Below, piece by piece: positions 45,140-54,700 of a stretch of 64,000 nt of DNA (position 1 is its first letter; every line of letters starts with the position of its first letter). The position numbers and the translations under genes are program-made. A model generated the notes under the pieces. That model was not told the origin of the DNA. It ran no database searches and saw only the letters and a program-made list of their open reading frames with translations. The DNA is taken from positions 35,040 to 99,039 of the forward strand of contig CALDSK010000145.1 of NCBI GenBank assembly GCA_937911865.1, in the 5' to 3' direction. The stretch is from an uncultured Synechococcus sp. GTDB taxonomy: Bacteria > Cyanobacteriota > Cyanobacteriia > Phormidesmidales > Phormidesmidaceae.

Positions 45140-46564
45140 TTACAGCCGTTGCGCTTTAGCCTTTTCTATCGGTAGCGCTACCGTAAAGACGCTGCCTTCT
45201 CCTAGCTTGGACTGAACCTTGAGTGTCCCGTTCATTCCTTCGACCAGCGTTTTGACAATGGATAAACCGAGGCCAGTACCACCCGTTGCCCTAGACCTGT
45301 CTTCATCGACGCGGAAGAATGGATCGAAAATTTTGGTGAGATCAGATAGCGGAATGCCTCTGCCCTTGTCTTTGATTTCAATATAAGCATAATTGCCGAC
45401 CGGCTTTAGTTTGACGATAATTGGTCGATCGTCAGGGGAATATTTCAGCGCATTGTCAATGAGATTGATCAATACCTGCTTAAGACGGCTGCGGTCGGCT
45501 AGCGCAGTTACAGGCGTCAGCTCGGGCTGAATGCGGCCACTTACGTAATTGCAGGTTTCTAGTACCTCTTTGACGACTTCTTGCAGCGGTTCGCGTTCAA
45601 TGTTGAAGCGCATGTGACCGCCGTCGGCCCTAGCTAAATCAAGCAGATCTTGAAGCAGGCGAATGGTTCTGTTGGCTTCAGAGGCGGCGATTTCTAAGCC
45701 TTCTTTTTGGGGGTCGGTGAGGTTGCTGCTGCGGCGCAGCGTGCTTTGCAAGTAGCCATGTACCAGGGTGAGCGGCGTGCGCAGCTCATGAGAGACGTCG
45801 CTGACGAACCGGCGCTGCTGATCCCAGGCGGCAGAGAGCCTGGAAATCATCATGTTGCAGGTTTGCGCGAGCTCTTGAACTTCAGTCGGGGCTTTGTCAA
45901 ATTCTAGGCGGGTGTCTGCCAGGTTATTGGCGGAGATGTCGCCTGCTAGACGGCTCATTTTGCGAATGGGGTGTAGAGAGCGGCGGATGTAGAGGGAAGT
46001 TGCGATCGCACCCACACAAATAGCCAGCAAACTAGAGAGCGCCAGCGTCCGGGTAATCCGGTTTAGACTCTCATGGTCTTCCGTAATATCGTCAACAACA
46101 TACAGCTGGCCAATGACTTGATCGTCAATTTTTAGCTGGCTAGAGCAGGTCACTAGGTGTCGGTTCTGCAGCTCAAAGACCTCTAGCCCTGGCCGGTTGG
46201 CAACCTCGGTCATTAGCTTTTTTGCAAACCCGTTTACCTGCCAAGATCCCATTGATAGCGTATTAGATTCTGCTAGCAGCGTGCCATCGGCGCTCTCTAC
46301 CCAGATAGCAATATCAGGCTGTTCGCGGTAGTCAATTGCCATGTACACCGCCTCTTTAACAATCATCGACTCTTCGTATAGCCCGGCGTCCTGTTCGAGC
46401 CGATCGGCAATCATTAGCGCGTTGTCTTTGTGGCTTTCGACCAAGATTTGTCGCATCCGCAGATTGATCCAGCCGGTGAAGCCGCTAATGCCTAGCGTGG
46501 AGGCCAGTATCATGCCAACAGTGAGCCGGAACTGAATAGAGTTTGGATCGACGACAGATTTCAT
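45140..46564 (-). CDS. Membrane-bound sensor histidine kinase
   Basis: 474 residues. First membrane helix at about 12-32, an extracytoplasmic sensor (about 33-175), second helix at about 178-197, then HAMP. The phospho-acceptor His is in VSDVSHELRTPLT. The ATPase boxes are LIDNALKYSPDD, DKGRGIPL and TGLGLSIVKTL. Cognate to the response regulator directly downstream. The sensor has no recognised fold. Confidence 0.93.
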   Translation of the reverse strand: MKSVVDPNSIQFRLTVGMILASTLGISGFTGWINLRMRQILVESHKDNALMIADRLEQDAGLYEESMIVKEAVYMAIDYREQPDIAIWVESADGTLLAESNTLSMGSWQVNGFAKKLMTEVANRPGLEVFELQNRHLVTCSSQLKIDDQVIGQLYVVDDITEDHESLNRITRTLALSSLLAICVGAIATSLYIRRSLHPIRKMSRLAGDISANNLADTRLEFDKAPTEVQELAQTCNMMISRLSAAWDQQRRFVSDVSHELRTPLTLVHGYLQSTLRRSSNLTDPQKEGLEIAASEANRTIRLLQDLLDLARADGGHMRFNIEREPLQEVVKEVLETCNYVSGRIQPELTPVTALADRSRLKQVLINLIDNALKYSPDDRPIIVKLKPVGNYAYIEIKDKGRGIPLSDLTKIFDPFFRVDEDRSRATGGTGLGLSIVKTLVEGMNGTLKVQSKLGEGSVFTVALPIEKAKAQRL

Positions 46565-47021
46565 GAGTGAGAGCCCTTAAAAATGTTTAAAGGGGCGTAG
46601 TGGAGTTTAACTGCTCTCTCTTTTTGTAACTCGCTAATGGCTTCCTTGTCTGAGAAGACGCTGATAGCTGATGAGGGTTTTTCTGAGGGAAGTGGAGTCA
46701 CAAAATAGCGCTCTCCAAACAACTTCTAATCGAAAACTCAGGCTTTACAGAATGAATCCTCTTTAATAGAAACTGTTAAGACGTTCGGTGGCTGACGCAA
46801 TTTCCCATAGTCTAGTGTCCACAGTCTGATTTCTTCTAGAGTCGAACTCCTAGAGTCGAACTTCTAGAGTCGAACTCCTACGGTCAGACTTCTACAGTCA
46901 GACTTCTACAGCCTGATTCACGCTGTCTAATCCCCATGGTCTAATCTCTATAGTCTAAACTCGTACTCTTAGACGTACAGAGTGTTCTGTTAGTTTTCCG
47001 CTCGCTTTATCCCTAAGGTCC
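46565..47021. other. Spacer with long degenerate 14-bp array upstream of arsS
   Basis: 457 bases between the divergent kinase and arsS genes. 46834-46959 holds nine 14-bp units that decay from TTCTAGAGTCGAAC to CTCTATAGTCTAAA. The part next to 46564 contains the kinase promoter region. Nothing coding. Confidence 0.7.
46834..46959. repeat. 14-bp tandem repeat, nine degenerate units
   Basis: Units start every 14 bases from 46834. The first three are near identical; the rest drift stepwise, keeping TCTAxxGTC in most. A further two weak units may precede 46834. The array stops about 60 bases before the arsS start. Confidence 0.85.
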
Positions 47022-48083
47022 ATGGTTCAAACTCGCCCACTGTCTGACAAAGCTAGTTCTTCTAGAGTTAATTCTTCCACAGTTAGTCATTCCCAGCTCC
47101 GTTCGACGCCAGTAACACCTTTTGCTCAAACGCTGGGTGGTCCGCTGACCAAACAATCGATTAGCACCTTACAAATCAACCTGGGCCGTCGCTGTAATTT
47201 AGCCTGCACGCACTGCCATGTTGAAGCGGGGCCACACCGTACGGAGGAGCTTTCGGCTGAGGTTTGCGATCAGCTAGTTGAGATGATTGACCGGTTTGAG
47301 CAAATTAAAACCGTTGACTTGACTGGCGGTGCGCCCGAAATGAATTATGGCTTTCGCCCGATTGTTGAAGCTGCTAGAGCTCAGGGTAAAGAGGTGATTG
47401 TTCGCTCTAATCTGACTATCTTTTTTGAGCCGGGCTATGCTGACCTGCCTGACTATTTTGCGCAACAGCAGATACATGTGGTGGCCTCCTTGCCTTGCTA
47501 CCTCGAAGACAATGTAGATGCGATGCGGGGCAAAGGCGTTTACGACGACTCGATTCAGGCCATTAAAAAGCTAAATGCACTGGGCTATGGCAAAGATCCA
47601 AATCTGCAATTGGATTTGGTTTACAACCCGCCGATTCCAAAAAATGATGACTTTTCACTAACACCAGGACAGGCGGGCCTGCAAGCAGACTATAAGGCGT
47701 ACTTGAGTGAGCACTTCGATATCGTTTTCAACAATCTGTTTACGATTACGAATTTGCCCATTGGCCGAACCAAATTTCAATTGCAGCATCGACAGCTACT
47801 CATCCCCTATCTTAAGTTTTTGGAATCGCATCACAATGAAACAACAGTAGAACATCTGATGTGTCGAAATGAGCTGTCGATTGACTATTTGGGCAATGTT
47901 TATGACTGCGATTTCAATCAAATGGAAGCGCTCGGTGCTCGCGACGGCCAAGGAGAGCCGCTGACGGTCGCTCGTTTGCTAGCGGCTGACTCTTTAGATG
48001 TGATAGAGCAAGTAGCTACCCGGCCCTATTGCTACGGCTGTACGGCTGGCAGTGGCTCTAGTTGCGGGGGGGCACTGTTGTGA
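47022..48083 (+). CDS. arsS: Arsenosugar biosynthesis radical SAM protein ArsS
   Basis: 353 residues. Radical SAM cluster C58-x3-C62-x2-C65 (CNLACTHC). The TGGAPEMN motif follows, and the C-terminal domain (DUF3641) carries extra cysteines (CRNELSIDYLGNVYDCD, YCYGCTAGSGSSCGG) for a second cluster. It adds a 5'-deoxyadenosyl group to dimethylarsenite to make arsenosugars. The partner arsM is not in the window. Two TVP38 genes follow. The N-terminal 45 residues are Ser/Thr-rich and nonconserved. Confidence 0.9.
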   Translation: MVQTRPLSDKASSSRVNSSTVSHSQLRSTPVTPFAQTLGGPLTKQSISTLQINLGRRCNLACTHCHVEAGPHRTEELSAEVCDQLVEMIDRFEQIKTVDLTGGAPEMNYGFRPIVEAARAQGKEVIVRSNLTIFFEPGYADLPDYFAQQQIHVVASLPCYLEDNVDAMRGKGVYDDSIQAIKKLNALGYGKDPNLQLDLVYNPPIPKNDDFSLTPGQAGLQADYKAYLSEHFDIVFNNLFTITNLPIGRTKFQLQHRQLLIPYLKFLESHHNETTVEHLMCRNELSIDYLGNVYDCDFNQMEALGARDGQGEPLTVARLLAADSLDVIEQVATRPYCYGCTAGSGSSCGGALL

Positions 48084-48089
48084 ATATCT

Positions 48090-48142
48090 GGTTGTAAATT
48101 TTTGTTGTAAATATTTTTGTTGTAATTTTTGTTGTAAATACA
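48090..48142. repeat. 12-15-bp tandem repeat after arsS
   Basis: GTTGTAAATTTTT-type units begin at 48091, 48104, 48119 and 48131, just after the arsS stop. The unit length varies because of the T runs. Confidence 0.75.
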
Positions 48143-48208
48143 GCTATCGCAGCAGATTTCAATTTTCATCTACTACTTACCCAACGTCCTAAGACGAGGA
48201 ACACGCCA

Positions 48209-49006
48209 ATGAATCTTGTACAGCAGCTGATAAGGTCGCGATTAGTTAAGCTCACAGCCTTTTGTTTATTAGGAAGTCTCGTTTTAGCGGCGGGCCCCGC
48301 TTGGGCGCAGGAGGGCGCTGCTCAGGGGTCTGGCCCGTTTGCTTTCTTTGGCCAAATCCAGCAGTATCTGGTGAGCTTTGTGGAATGGATTAATGGGTTG
48401 GGGGCGATCGCACCCATTGTCTTTATTTTGGCTTACATCGGTATTACGGTTGCCTTCTTGCCTGCTTCTGTTGTGACGCTCGGCGCTGGCTTTGTGTTTG
48501 GCGTTATTCAAGGCTCTATTCTAGTCTTTGTCGGGGCGATGCTAGGGGCGACGGCGGCCTTTTTGATTGGGCGGTTTGTTGCGCGCGATTGGATTGCCAA
48601 GAAAGTCGCTGGCAATAAGTTCTTTGATTCTTTGGATAATGCGATCGCCGAAGAAGGGCTTAAGCTGATCTTTCTGATTCGTTTATCGCCTGCCTTTCCG
48701 TTTAATCTGTTGAACTACGCTCTCGGCTTGACCAAAGTCTCCTTAAGAGACTACGTGATTGGTACAACAGGAATTATCCCTGGGACCATTATGTATGTGT
48801 ATTTAGGGTCTCTGGTGGGTGATGTCGCTATGCTAGGAACCGACACGGGTACGCAAAGCCCCCAGGAAGTCATTATTGGCTGGGTAATTAGGATTTTGAT
48901 CTTTGTGACGATTGTTGCCATCTCGCTCTACATTGCCAAGATTGCCCGCAAGGCGCTTAACGAATCTGTTCCGGCGGCAGAAGACTCAGCTGGCGATATG
49001 GTCTGA
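48209..49006 (+). CDS. TVP38/TMEM64-family (DedA-like) membrane protein, first copy
   Basis: 265 residues. N-terminal hydrophobic stretch with AWAQEG, which resembles a signal cleavage site, then four or more helices. The family motif region is GAGFVFGVIQGSILVFVGAMLGATAAFLIGRF and RLSPAFPFNLLNYALGLTKV. Members are thought to handle lipids or substrates in membranes. Follows arsS by 125 bases on the same strand. A similar ArsS-TVP38 pairing exists in Synechocystis as far as I recall. Confidence 0.9.
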   Translation: MNLVQQLIRSRLVKLTAFCLLGSLVLAAGPAWAQEGAAQGSGPFAFFGQIQQYLVSFVEWINGLGAIAPIVFILAYIGITVAFLPASVVTLGAGFVFGVIQGSILVFVGAMLGATAAFLIGRFVARDWIAKKVAGNKFFDSLDNAIAEEGLKLIFLIRLSPAFPFNLLNYALGLTKVSLRDYVIGTTGIIPGTIMYVYLGSLVGDVAMLGTDTGTQSPQEVIIGWVIRILIFVTIVAISLYIAKIARKALNESVPAAEDSAGDMV

Positions 49007-49106
49007 TGAGTAGCCTAATCGATCAATTCGATTCATTCATTTGCTCTTTCGGCGTATTCATTAGAATGCTTCGAAGGGGCTTTTGTTCTATTGGCTATCA
49101 AACAAT

Positions 49107-49769
49107 ATGAACCTGAGCAGAAAATTCTGGCTTTGTTTTTTTGCCGCGATAGCCTGTGTTGTCGCAACGGCTTTCATCGGCCATGAGAATATAGCCGCGC
49201 TTTTCAATCGCACTGCGCTTACTGAGTACTTTAGAGATGCGGGGCCTAATAGTGTTTGTCTGTTCATTTGCGCCCATATTGTTGCAAATGCCATAGGCGT
49301 TCCGGGGACGGTGCTTGTGGTGGTTGGCGGAGCCGTATACGGGCTGTGGTGGGGCACGCTGTGGTCGGTGATTGGGGCAACGCTAGGTGCGATCGCTGCT
49401 TTCTGGTTAGCTCGCTATCTGCTTCACGAATGGTTTGAGCGGCGCTTTTACCATCGTCCTTTCTTTCAAAAGCTCAACCGCACCCTGTGCAAAAATGGGC
49501 TCGCTTGTGTCCTAACGATTCGTTTTTCTCCGATATCTCCTTTTAATGTTGTCAACTTTGCTATGGGCCTGACCCCCGTTTCTGTCAGGTTCTACGCCCT
49601 CGGCACATTGATTGGCATTGTTCCTGGAACTTTGGTCTATACCTGGCTAGGTGTCACCGGTGCGCAGGCTGTAAACGGTGGCAGCTTCATCCCTTTAATT
49701 CTCTGTTTGCTGGTGCTGATGTTGTTATCTGCTCTCCCTTTGTTGTTCAATCAGCAATCTGTTTCTTAA
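49107..49769 (+). CDS. TVP38/TMEM64-family membrane protein, second copy
   Basis: 220 residues from the ATG at 49107. A TTG at 49083 with a GAAGGGG ribosome site would add eight residues, so the start is uncertain. It has about five hydrophobic helices, GTVLVVVGGAVYGLWWGTLWSVIGATLGAIAAFWLARYLL in two motif blocks, and RFSPISPFNVVNFAMGLTPV. Clearly a paralogue of the preceding gene, though only moderately similar. The pair may act together. Confidence 0.88.
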   Translation: MNLSRKFWLCFFAAIACVVATAFIGHENIAALFNRTALTEYFRDAGPNSVCLFICAHIVANAIGVPGTVLVVVGGAVYGLWWGTLWSVIGATLGAIAAFWLARYLLHEWFERRFYHRPFFQKLNRTLCKNGLACVLTIRFSPISPFNVVNFAMGLTPVSVRFYALGTLIGIVPGTLVYTWLGVTGAQAVNGGSFIPLILCLLVLMLLSALPLLFNQQSVS

Positions 49770-50715
49770 GGGTTAGCTTTTGTACGTGCCTTTTATGGGT
49801 TCTCTGTCTAGCTCTACTGTGGGCTTGGACTTGTTCAATACTGGCATCAAAGAATGCTGGCTAATCGTGATTAGTCCTAATCGTGATAAAGCGCACAGCT
49901 CGCTTGTGACGAAAATGCTTATCAGATAGTCAATAATCTTGTACCGCTGAAAAAGCTGGCACAATGTGTGTTTCAATTTACTGTAAAGCGTATAGCTTCT
50001 CTTCATTATATTTTTTTGTAGGTATCAGATAGCGAAGAAAAATCAAGAAAAAGCGAAATTAGCCGTAAAAAAGACAGAAATGTGTATCTCTGGTAGCTTT
50101 GACCAAAGCTACCGGTTTATTGAGGTGGAATACGGCTTCTAATCAGCAAATATTGATGTGTAGTACTGTAATTTTTCGTCTCAGAGCGGATAAGAAGAAT
50201 CGGCAATGAAGCAAAATTCTTACAAATAATTTTCTCTTAAGGTTCTGTGTTAAAGACGCTATTGGCTAACCTCTGAACCCCTTTACCCCGTAGGCGAGAG
50301 TGCCAATTTTTAGATTGGAAAATCAGAAATTTCTTGACGTTATTGTGCTGATCTGCCCGTAGTCGCAGGTCAATAAGCGTGTTTATTTATACCTATTTTT
50401 AATTTCTTAAGGATTGATTTTGCGCATTTCTCGATGTAATAATCATCCTGCCAAAGGATATAGGTATATCCACTAGAAAATATTTCGGTAGAGGGTGGTC
50501 ATCTCGGTATCGTCCCAATAGCTAGCTTTTAGCGTTGGGGATATCGGCGGTGTCTGCTGCTCTGTTCTAGAAATATTTTTGGGCGGGATCTTCTAGTGTG
50601 ATTGTTCGTTTGGATAATTCACCTGGGTCGTCTTGGTGTCTGCGATCGCCGTAATGAATCAGCTGTCTGCTGTTTTGCAACGCCGCAATAGAGTCTAATT
50701 GATTGGTTTTATGAA
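49770..50715. promoter_or_regulatory. Long AT-rich region upstream of the envelope operon
   Basis: 946 bases. It contains a 16-bp duplication (49862-49893, unit TAATCGTGATTAGTCC) and several A/T-rich tracts between 50020 and 50420. No reading frame longer than 77 codons is plausible, and none has family features. The length and AT content suggest a large regulatory leader for the operon at 50716-59944. Confidence 0.5.
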
Positions 50716-51738
50716 ATGTTGACGAAAATAATGCTTTGCCGCATGAACATGAGGAGACAGCTTAGGCGAACGCTAAGAACCAGCTGTCTTATCGCACTAG
50801 GTGTTTTATTAAGCCTTTCAATTAATGTGCTAGTTGGTGCGCCTTCTATTGCTCAGAATGCAATCATCCCAAACGATGCAAGTATTCAATACGACTCTCC
50901 CGAAGGTGGCGTAGATGGCGAACCCCCCGAAAGAATTAACCAGCTCTCTAACAGTGTCATCTATCGTTTTCAGCCAGATGCCACCGCTGGTGAAAACAAT
51001 CAAGGCTTAGGTATTGTAAAATCTGCCAACAAATCAGCCGCCGAGCCTGGTGACGTTGTTATTTACACGCTGCTCATCAGTACGTCTGGCGCGGATGCGC
51101 CGACCCTTCAGGTCGTAGACACTTTACCTGTGGGGGTTGAGTATGTCCCCGATTCGGCAGTGGCTTCTATTGGTGAGAATGATTTAACCAGCTTCACTGT
51201 CAGTGCGACCAACCGGGTCGTTACTTTTAACGCCTTTGTCCCTAGCCTGTTGCAAGGGCAGCAGCTGATCATTCGGTATGCGACAACGGTCAGCCCGGAC
51301 GGTGTTCGGGGCGATGGTATCAACACGGCGGTTGCTTCAGATATTGAAGCGGGTCTAGGCAGCGTTTCGGATACGTTCCGGCTAACCATTCGGCCTGGCA
51401 TTTTGTCAGACTGCGGCACCATTTTGGGCCGCGTGTTCTCTGACACTAACTTTGACGGTCACCAGCAGCCTGGAGAGCCCGGTATCCCCAACGCGGTGAT
51501 TTTCATGGATAGCGGCAATCGCATCATTACTGACCCTGACGGTCTTTTTTCAATGGCCAACGTGATTGCGGGTAACCGAGTAGGGGCGCTGGATATTAGC
51601 AGTCTCAACGGTTACACATTGGCACCCAATCTCTTCCGAGTGGAAGACAACAGTCAATCTCGTTTAGTTCATCTAGAAGCGGGTGGTCTGGCTCGAATGA
51701 ACTTTGCAGTGACGCCCACATTCGGTGAAGGAGAATAA
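50716..51738 (+). CDS. Secreted DUF11/SdrD-like surface protein
   Basis: 340 residues. Signal peptide with cleavage after PSIAQ (about residue 47). A DUF11 (B_ant_repeat) domain contains SANKSAAEPGDVVIYTLLIS and VVDTLPVGVEYV. The C-terminal domain resembles the SdrD B-type fold (GRVFSDTNFDGHQQPGEPGIPNAVIFM), which binds Ca2+ in its relatives. First gene of a four-gene operon; four bases separate it from the next ATG. Several start codons lie close together. Likely a periplasmic or surface partner of the barrel. Confidence 0.8.
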   Translation: MLTKIMLCRMNMRRQLRRTLRTSCLIALGVLLSLSINVLVGAPSIAQNAIIPNDASIQYDSPEGGVDGEPPERINQLSNSVIYRFQPDATAGENNQGLGIVKSANKSAAEPGDVVIYTLLISTSGADAPTLQVVDTLPVGVEYVPDSAVASIGENDLTSFTVSATNRVVTFNAFVPSLLQGQQLIIRYATTVSPDGVRGDGINTAVASDIEAGLGSVSDTFRLTIRPGILSDCGTILGRVFSDTNFDGHQQPGEPGIPNAVIFMDSGNRIITDPDGLFSMANVIAGNRVGALDISSLNGYTLAPNLFRVEDNSQSRLVHLEAGGLARMNFAVTPTFGEGE

Positions 51739-51742
51739 AAAT

Positions 51743-54700
51743 ATGCGCTTGCTAAAAGGTTTTCATCTAGGTTTCGGCCTAGGTCTGTTGACTTCCTCAC
51801 TCGGTTTGTTCTTTGTCGGGCCTTCTGTCTCAGCTGCCGAAACAACGTCAGAAAATGAAGAGAGCCAGCCAACGTCGGCTGCCGTGCCGACAGCGCCGCT
51901 GCCCACTGTAAATCTGCTCGACCAGCTGCGAGGATTGCAGTCTGGTCAATCCACAGCCACACCTGTAGATGTTGGCTGGGTTGAGTCACCTTCCTTCTCT
52001 AGACCGTTAGATTTGGCAACACTTGCTGCTGCGGCTGAAGACGCAGCGCTAACATCAGCTGCAGCATCCCAGGCTGAACCCGCTCAAATCGCTCAAAGCA
52101 GCAGCCTAGATGCCATTCTTGAAGACCAGGCGGATGAAGAAGCAACGATCATTACGCCCGGTAACCCGGTCGGCTCCGAGATTCGTAACGAGCGGATTCA
52201 GGGCGAAGCGGAAGCTGAAATTGACGAAGTGATTATTCGTCAGGTGCCTGATTCGAGGTTATTAGAAGATCTCTACACGATTCAAGTAGCGCCTGTTGCG
52301 GAGTCAAGTGTTGATGCCGACCGGCGCTCTACGCTGAAGATCGCTGGTCAGGTCAACGACGAAACTGGTGAGCTGATCAACCACGATGTAGTGGTGACGC
52401 TAACAACGACTGCTGGTGAATTTATCGGCGCTGACTATGATATTGATCGAGCAGGTTTTCAGGTGCTAGCTCGCTGGGGTGAATTTGACGCCGAGCTGCG
52501 CTCGGGGCTAGATGCTGAGCGTGTGGTCGTCAGAGCGAGCGCGGCCCGTAAGGATTTGCTGGCCGAAACGCCGATGCCGCTCGATACTGATCTGGTAACG
52601 GGTGCCAGAGAAATTGAGGCCTACACCGATGTGAATTTTACGACGGCGCTGCGGCCTTCTATCGTGACGGGTGTGCTTGATTTTCGCCTGGGTAGCGCTG
52701 CGACTAACCTGTGGGGCAGCTACGCTGATTTCCTGGATCCAGATAATATTGGTGACACAGAGTTTGACGCTGGCGGAGCCATTTTTGCGACAGGTGCGGT
52801 CGGTGACTGGCTCTTTACCGGTGCCTACAACAGTCGGCGCAATCTAAACGAGCGCTGTGATGGCGGTACCCGGCTGTACCAGAACACTCAGTCGCAGTTC
52901 TGTTCTTACGAAGTGTACGGCGATAGCTCAACTAACGACTATCTCACGCCATCTCAAGAGAGCGTTTATTTGCGGTTGCAGCAAGACGCGGCTGTATTAG
53001 ACGCTGATCCCAATTTCTTCATGTGGGGTGACTACAGTACTAATGAGTTTTCTCGGCCCTCTCAGCTGTTTAGTGCCACCAGCCGACAGCTGCATGGCTT
53101 TTTGGGCAACTACACCCTGGCAACCGGTGAAAATAGTGGTCTTCAGCTGACGGCGATGTATGCCAACAACATTCGTCCCTTCCGGCGAGATACGATTGTG
53201 CCCGATGGTACAAGCGGCTACTACTTCCTGTCTGACACAGATGTGTTGCCCGGTAGTGAAGAAATTTTCATTGAAACAGAAGAGCTGAACCGTCCGGGTA
53301 CGGTGGTTGAACGTCGGGCTTTGAGTCGCGGCGCTGACTATCGAATCGACTACGAGCGCGGTGCGATTCTGTTCAATCAGCCCGTGTCTATTACCGATGC
53401 TAACCCCTTTGGGAATACGCTGGTTCGTCGGATTGTTGTTGCTTACCAAAGAGATGGCGAGGAGTCAGGCGGCGATCTCTACGGCGGTAGGCTTCAGTAC
53501 AATTTCTCTTACGATATTGATGCTCCCAGCTGGATTGGTGCTTCTGTTGTAACAGAAACAGATAATCTTCGAGACTTTACGCTCTACGGCGTTGATACGC
53601 TGATTTCGCTGGGAGAAAGAGGTCAGCTGGTTGCTGAATATGCGCAGTCTGATTTAAGTAACGGGCTTGTTGCAAACGGTGATATTAACGGTAATGGCTC
53701 TGCCTACCGGATTGAGGCGAGAAGCGACTTTACGGATAATTTGTTTGGCCGCGCCTACTGGCGTCAGACGGATGAAGAGTTCTCTAATACGGCTACGACT
53801 AGCTTTAGGCCCGGACAAACTCGCTACGGCGCTGAGCTGTCGGCGCTGTTAGGTGACAGTACGCTGCTGGAATTTCAGTACGATCAAGAGGATAACAAAG
53901 GACGTATTCCGCGGACGTTCGACAATTTCAATGTCGATCCGTTCTCTCCCGAGCGGTTCTCTTCTTCTTTTCAAAATGCGAGCGGTGAGGTTGATAACTC
54001 CTTAACCACGCTGCGAGCAGGTATTCAGCAACAGCTTGGCTCGGCAACGGTTGATTTTGGGTATGTGTATCGCGATCGCAATAATCGCCTCGGTGTCGGT
54101 GAAGACTTCAACAGTTCTCAGCTCGTGTCTGGGCTAACACTGCCGATTGCCAATAATCTCTCTTTTCGCGCTCAAAACGAACTCAACATTGGCGGCGACG
54201 AAGACCCAATTTACCCGGGTCGCACCGTCTTCGGCCTAGATTGGCAGGCTTTGCCCGAAGTGACCGTGCGGCTGGCGCATCAGTTTTTCAACGGCAGTGA
54301 CCTAGCGCCAGATTCAATCACTTCTCTAGACACCCTGCTCGACTATGACCTGACTGATAACACGCAGCTAACCGGTCGCTACTCTGTGCTTGGCGGTTTC
54401 AATGGTGTAACAGGTCAGGGCGCACTGGGGCTAAATCACCGCTGGAACATTGCCCCTGGCTTAAATGTAGATCTAGGTTACGAGCGAATTGTGGGTGAGG
54501 GCCTAGGCGCAGCCGTCGATTCAGACGGACGGATTGCTCAGCCGTTTGCGATTGGCCAGTCCGGTGCAACGTTGGGGATTTTGCCCGGCAGCACTTACTC
54601 GGTTGGGCTGGAATATTTAGATAATCCTTCGTTTCAAGCGAGCGCCCGCGCTGAGTTTAGAGACAATGATAACGGCGACGACAACTCAGTAATCACGGCT

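Noticed and set aside
46834..46959. Possible CRISPR array from regular 14-bp spacing
   Set aside because: The units are contiguous with no unique spacers, and no cas genes are present.
49773..50006. 77-codon frame on the minus strand in the spacer before the envelope operon
   Set aside because: No ribosome site, no family features, and low-complexity composition fitting chance in an AT-rich region.
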